From Ruminococcus sp. (GTDB lineage Bacteria; Bacillota; Clostridia; Oscillospirales; Ruminococcaceae), in assembly GCA_029063695.1 (NCBI GenBank), contig JAIDNR010000055.1, forward strand, positions 1 through 5,342: a stretch of 5,342 nt of DNA. Reading direction: 5' to 3'. Both the position numbers and the translations under genes were made by a program. The stretch's first letter is position 1. The number at the start of each line of letters is the position of its first letter. Below, in pieces: positions 5,339 to 5,342 of the stretch. A model generated the notes under the pieces. That model was not told the DNA's origin, ran no database searches, and worked only from the letters and a program-made list of their open reading frames with translations.

Positions 5339-5342
5339 GTAT

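Overview
The window looks like a chromosomal segment of a low-to-moderate GC, spore-forming Firmicute of the class Clostridia, probably a Ruminococcus-like member of the Oscillospiraceae. This is an inference from three things: a clostridial-type pyruvate phosphate dikinase, a SpoVAC sporulation protein, and strong AGGAGG ribosome binding sites with sigma-A-type promoters and hairpin/U-run terminators. No mobile element, CRISPR array, tRNA gene or rRNA is present.

Layout. Positions 1-80 may hold the last codons of an unrecognised gene entering from the left. Positions 81-239 are a regulatory leader: an inverted repeat, an extended -10 promoter, a 5'-UTR stem-loop and a Shine-Dalgarno site. 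It drives ppdK (240-2864, 874 aa, all catalytic residues present), which ends at a strong hairpin terminator. A small cytosolic SIMPL/DUF541-domain gene follows (about 2975-3595), with an awkward translation start. It converges on an ADP-ribosylglycohydrolase gene on the minus strand (3631-4710), and the two share a bidirectional terminator of 12 bp with an AAAA loop. The glycohydrolase has a near-consensus sigma-A promoter with a perfect 8+8 bp dyad laid over its -35 element and spacer. Divergent from it lies spoVAC (4836-5279), and a further sigma-A-like promoter with its own dyad reads out of the right edge.

The genes do not form one pathway. PPDK is central glycolysis/PEP metabolism, and its codon use suggests high expression. 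SpoVAC belongs to the spore dipicolinate channel. The glycohydrolase reverses ADP-ribosylation of an unknown target. The SIMPL protein has no assigned role. Each gene appears to have its own promoter, so this reads as ordinary core chromosome with four independently controlled units. I found no convincing new multi-gene system. The points most worth checking are the operator-like dyad on the glycohydrolase promoter, the ambiguous start of the SIMPL gene with a possible three-codon coupling cistron, the absence of spoVAD directly after spoVAC, and the structured ppdK leader.
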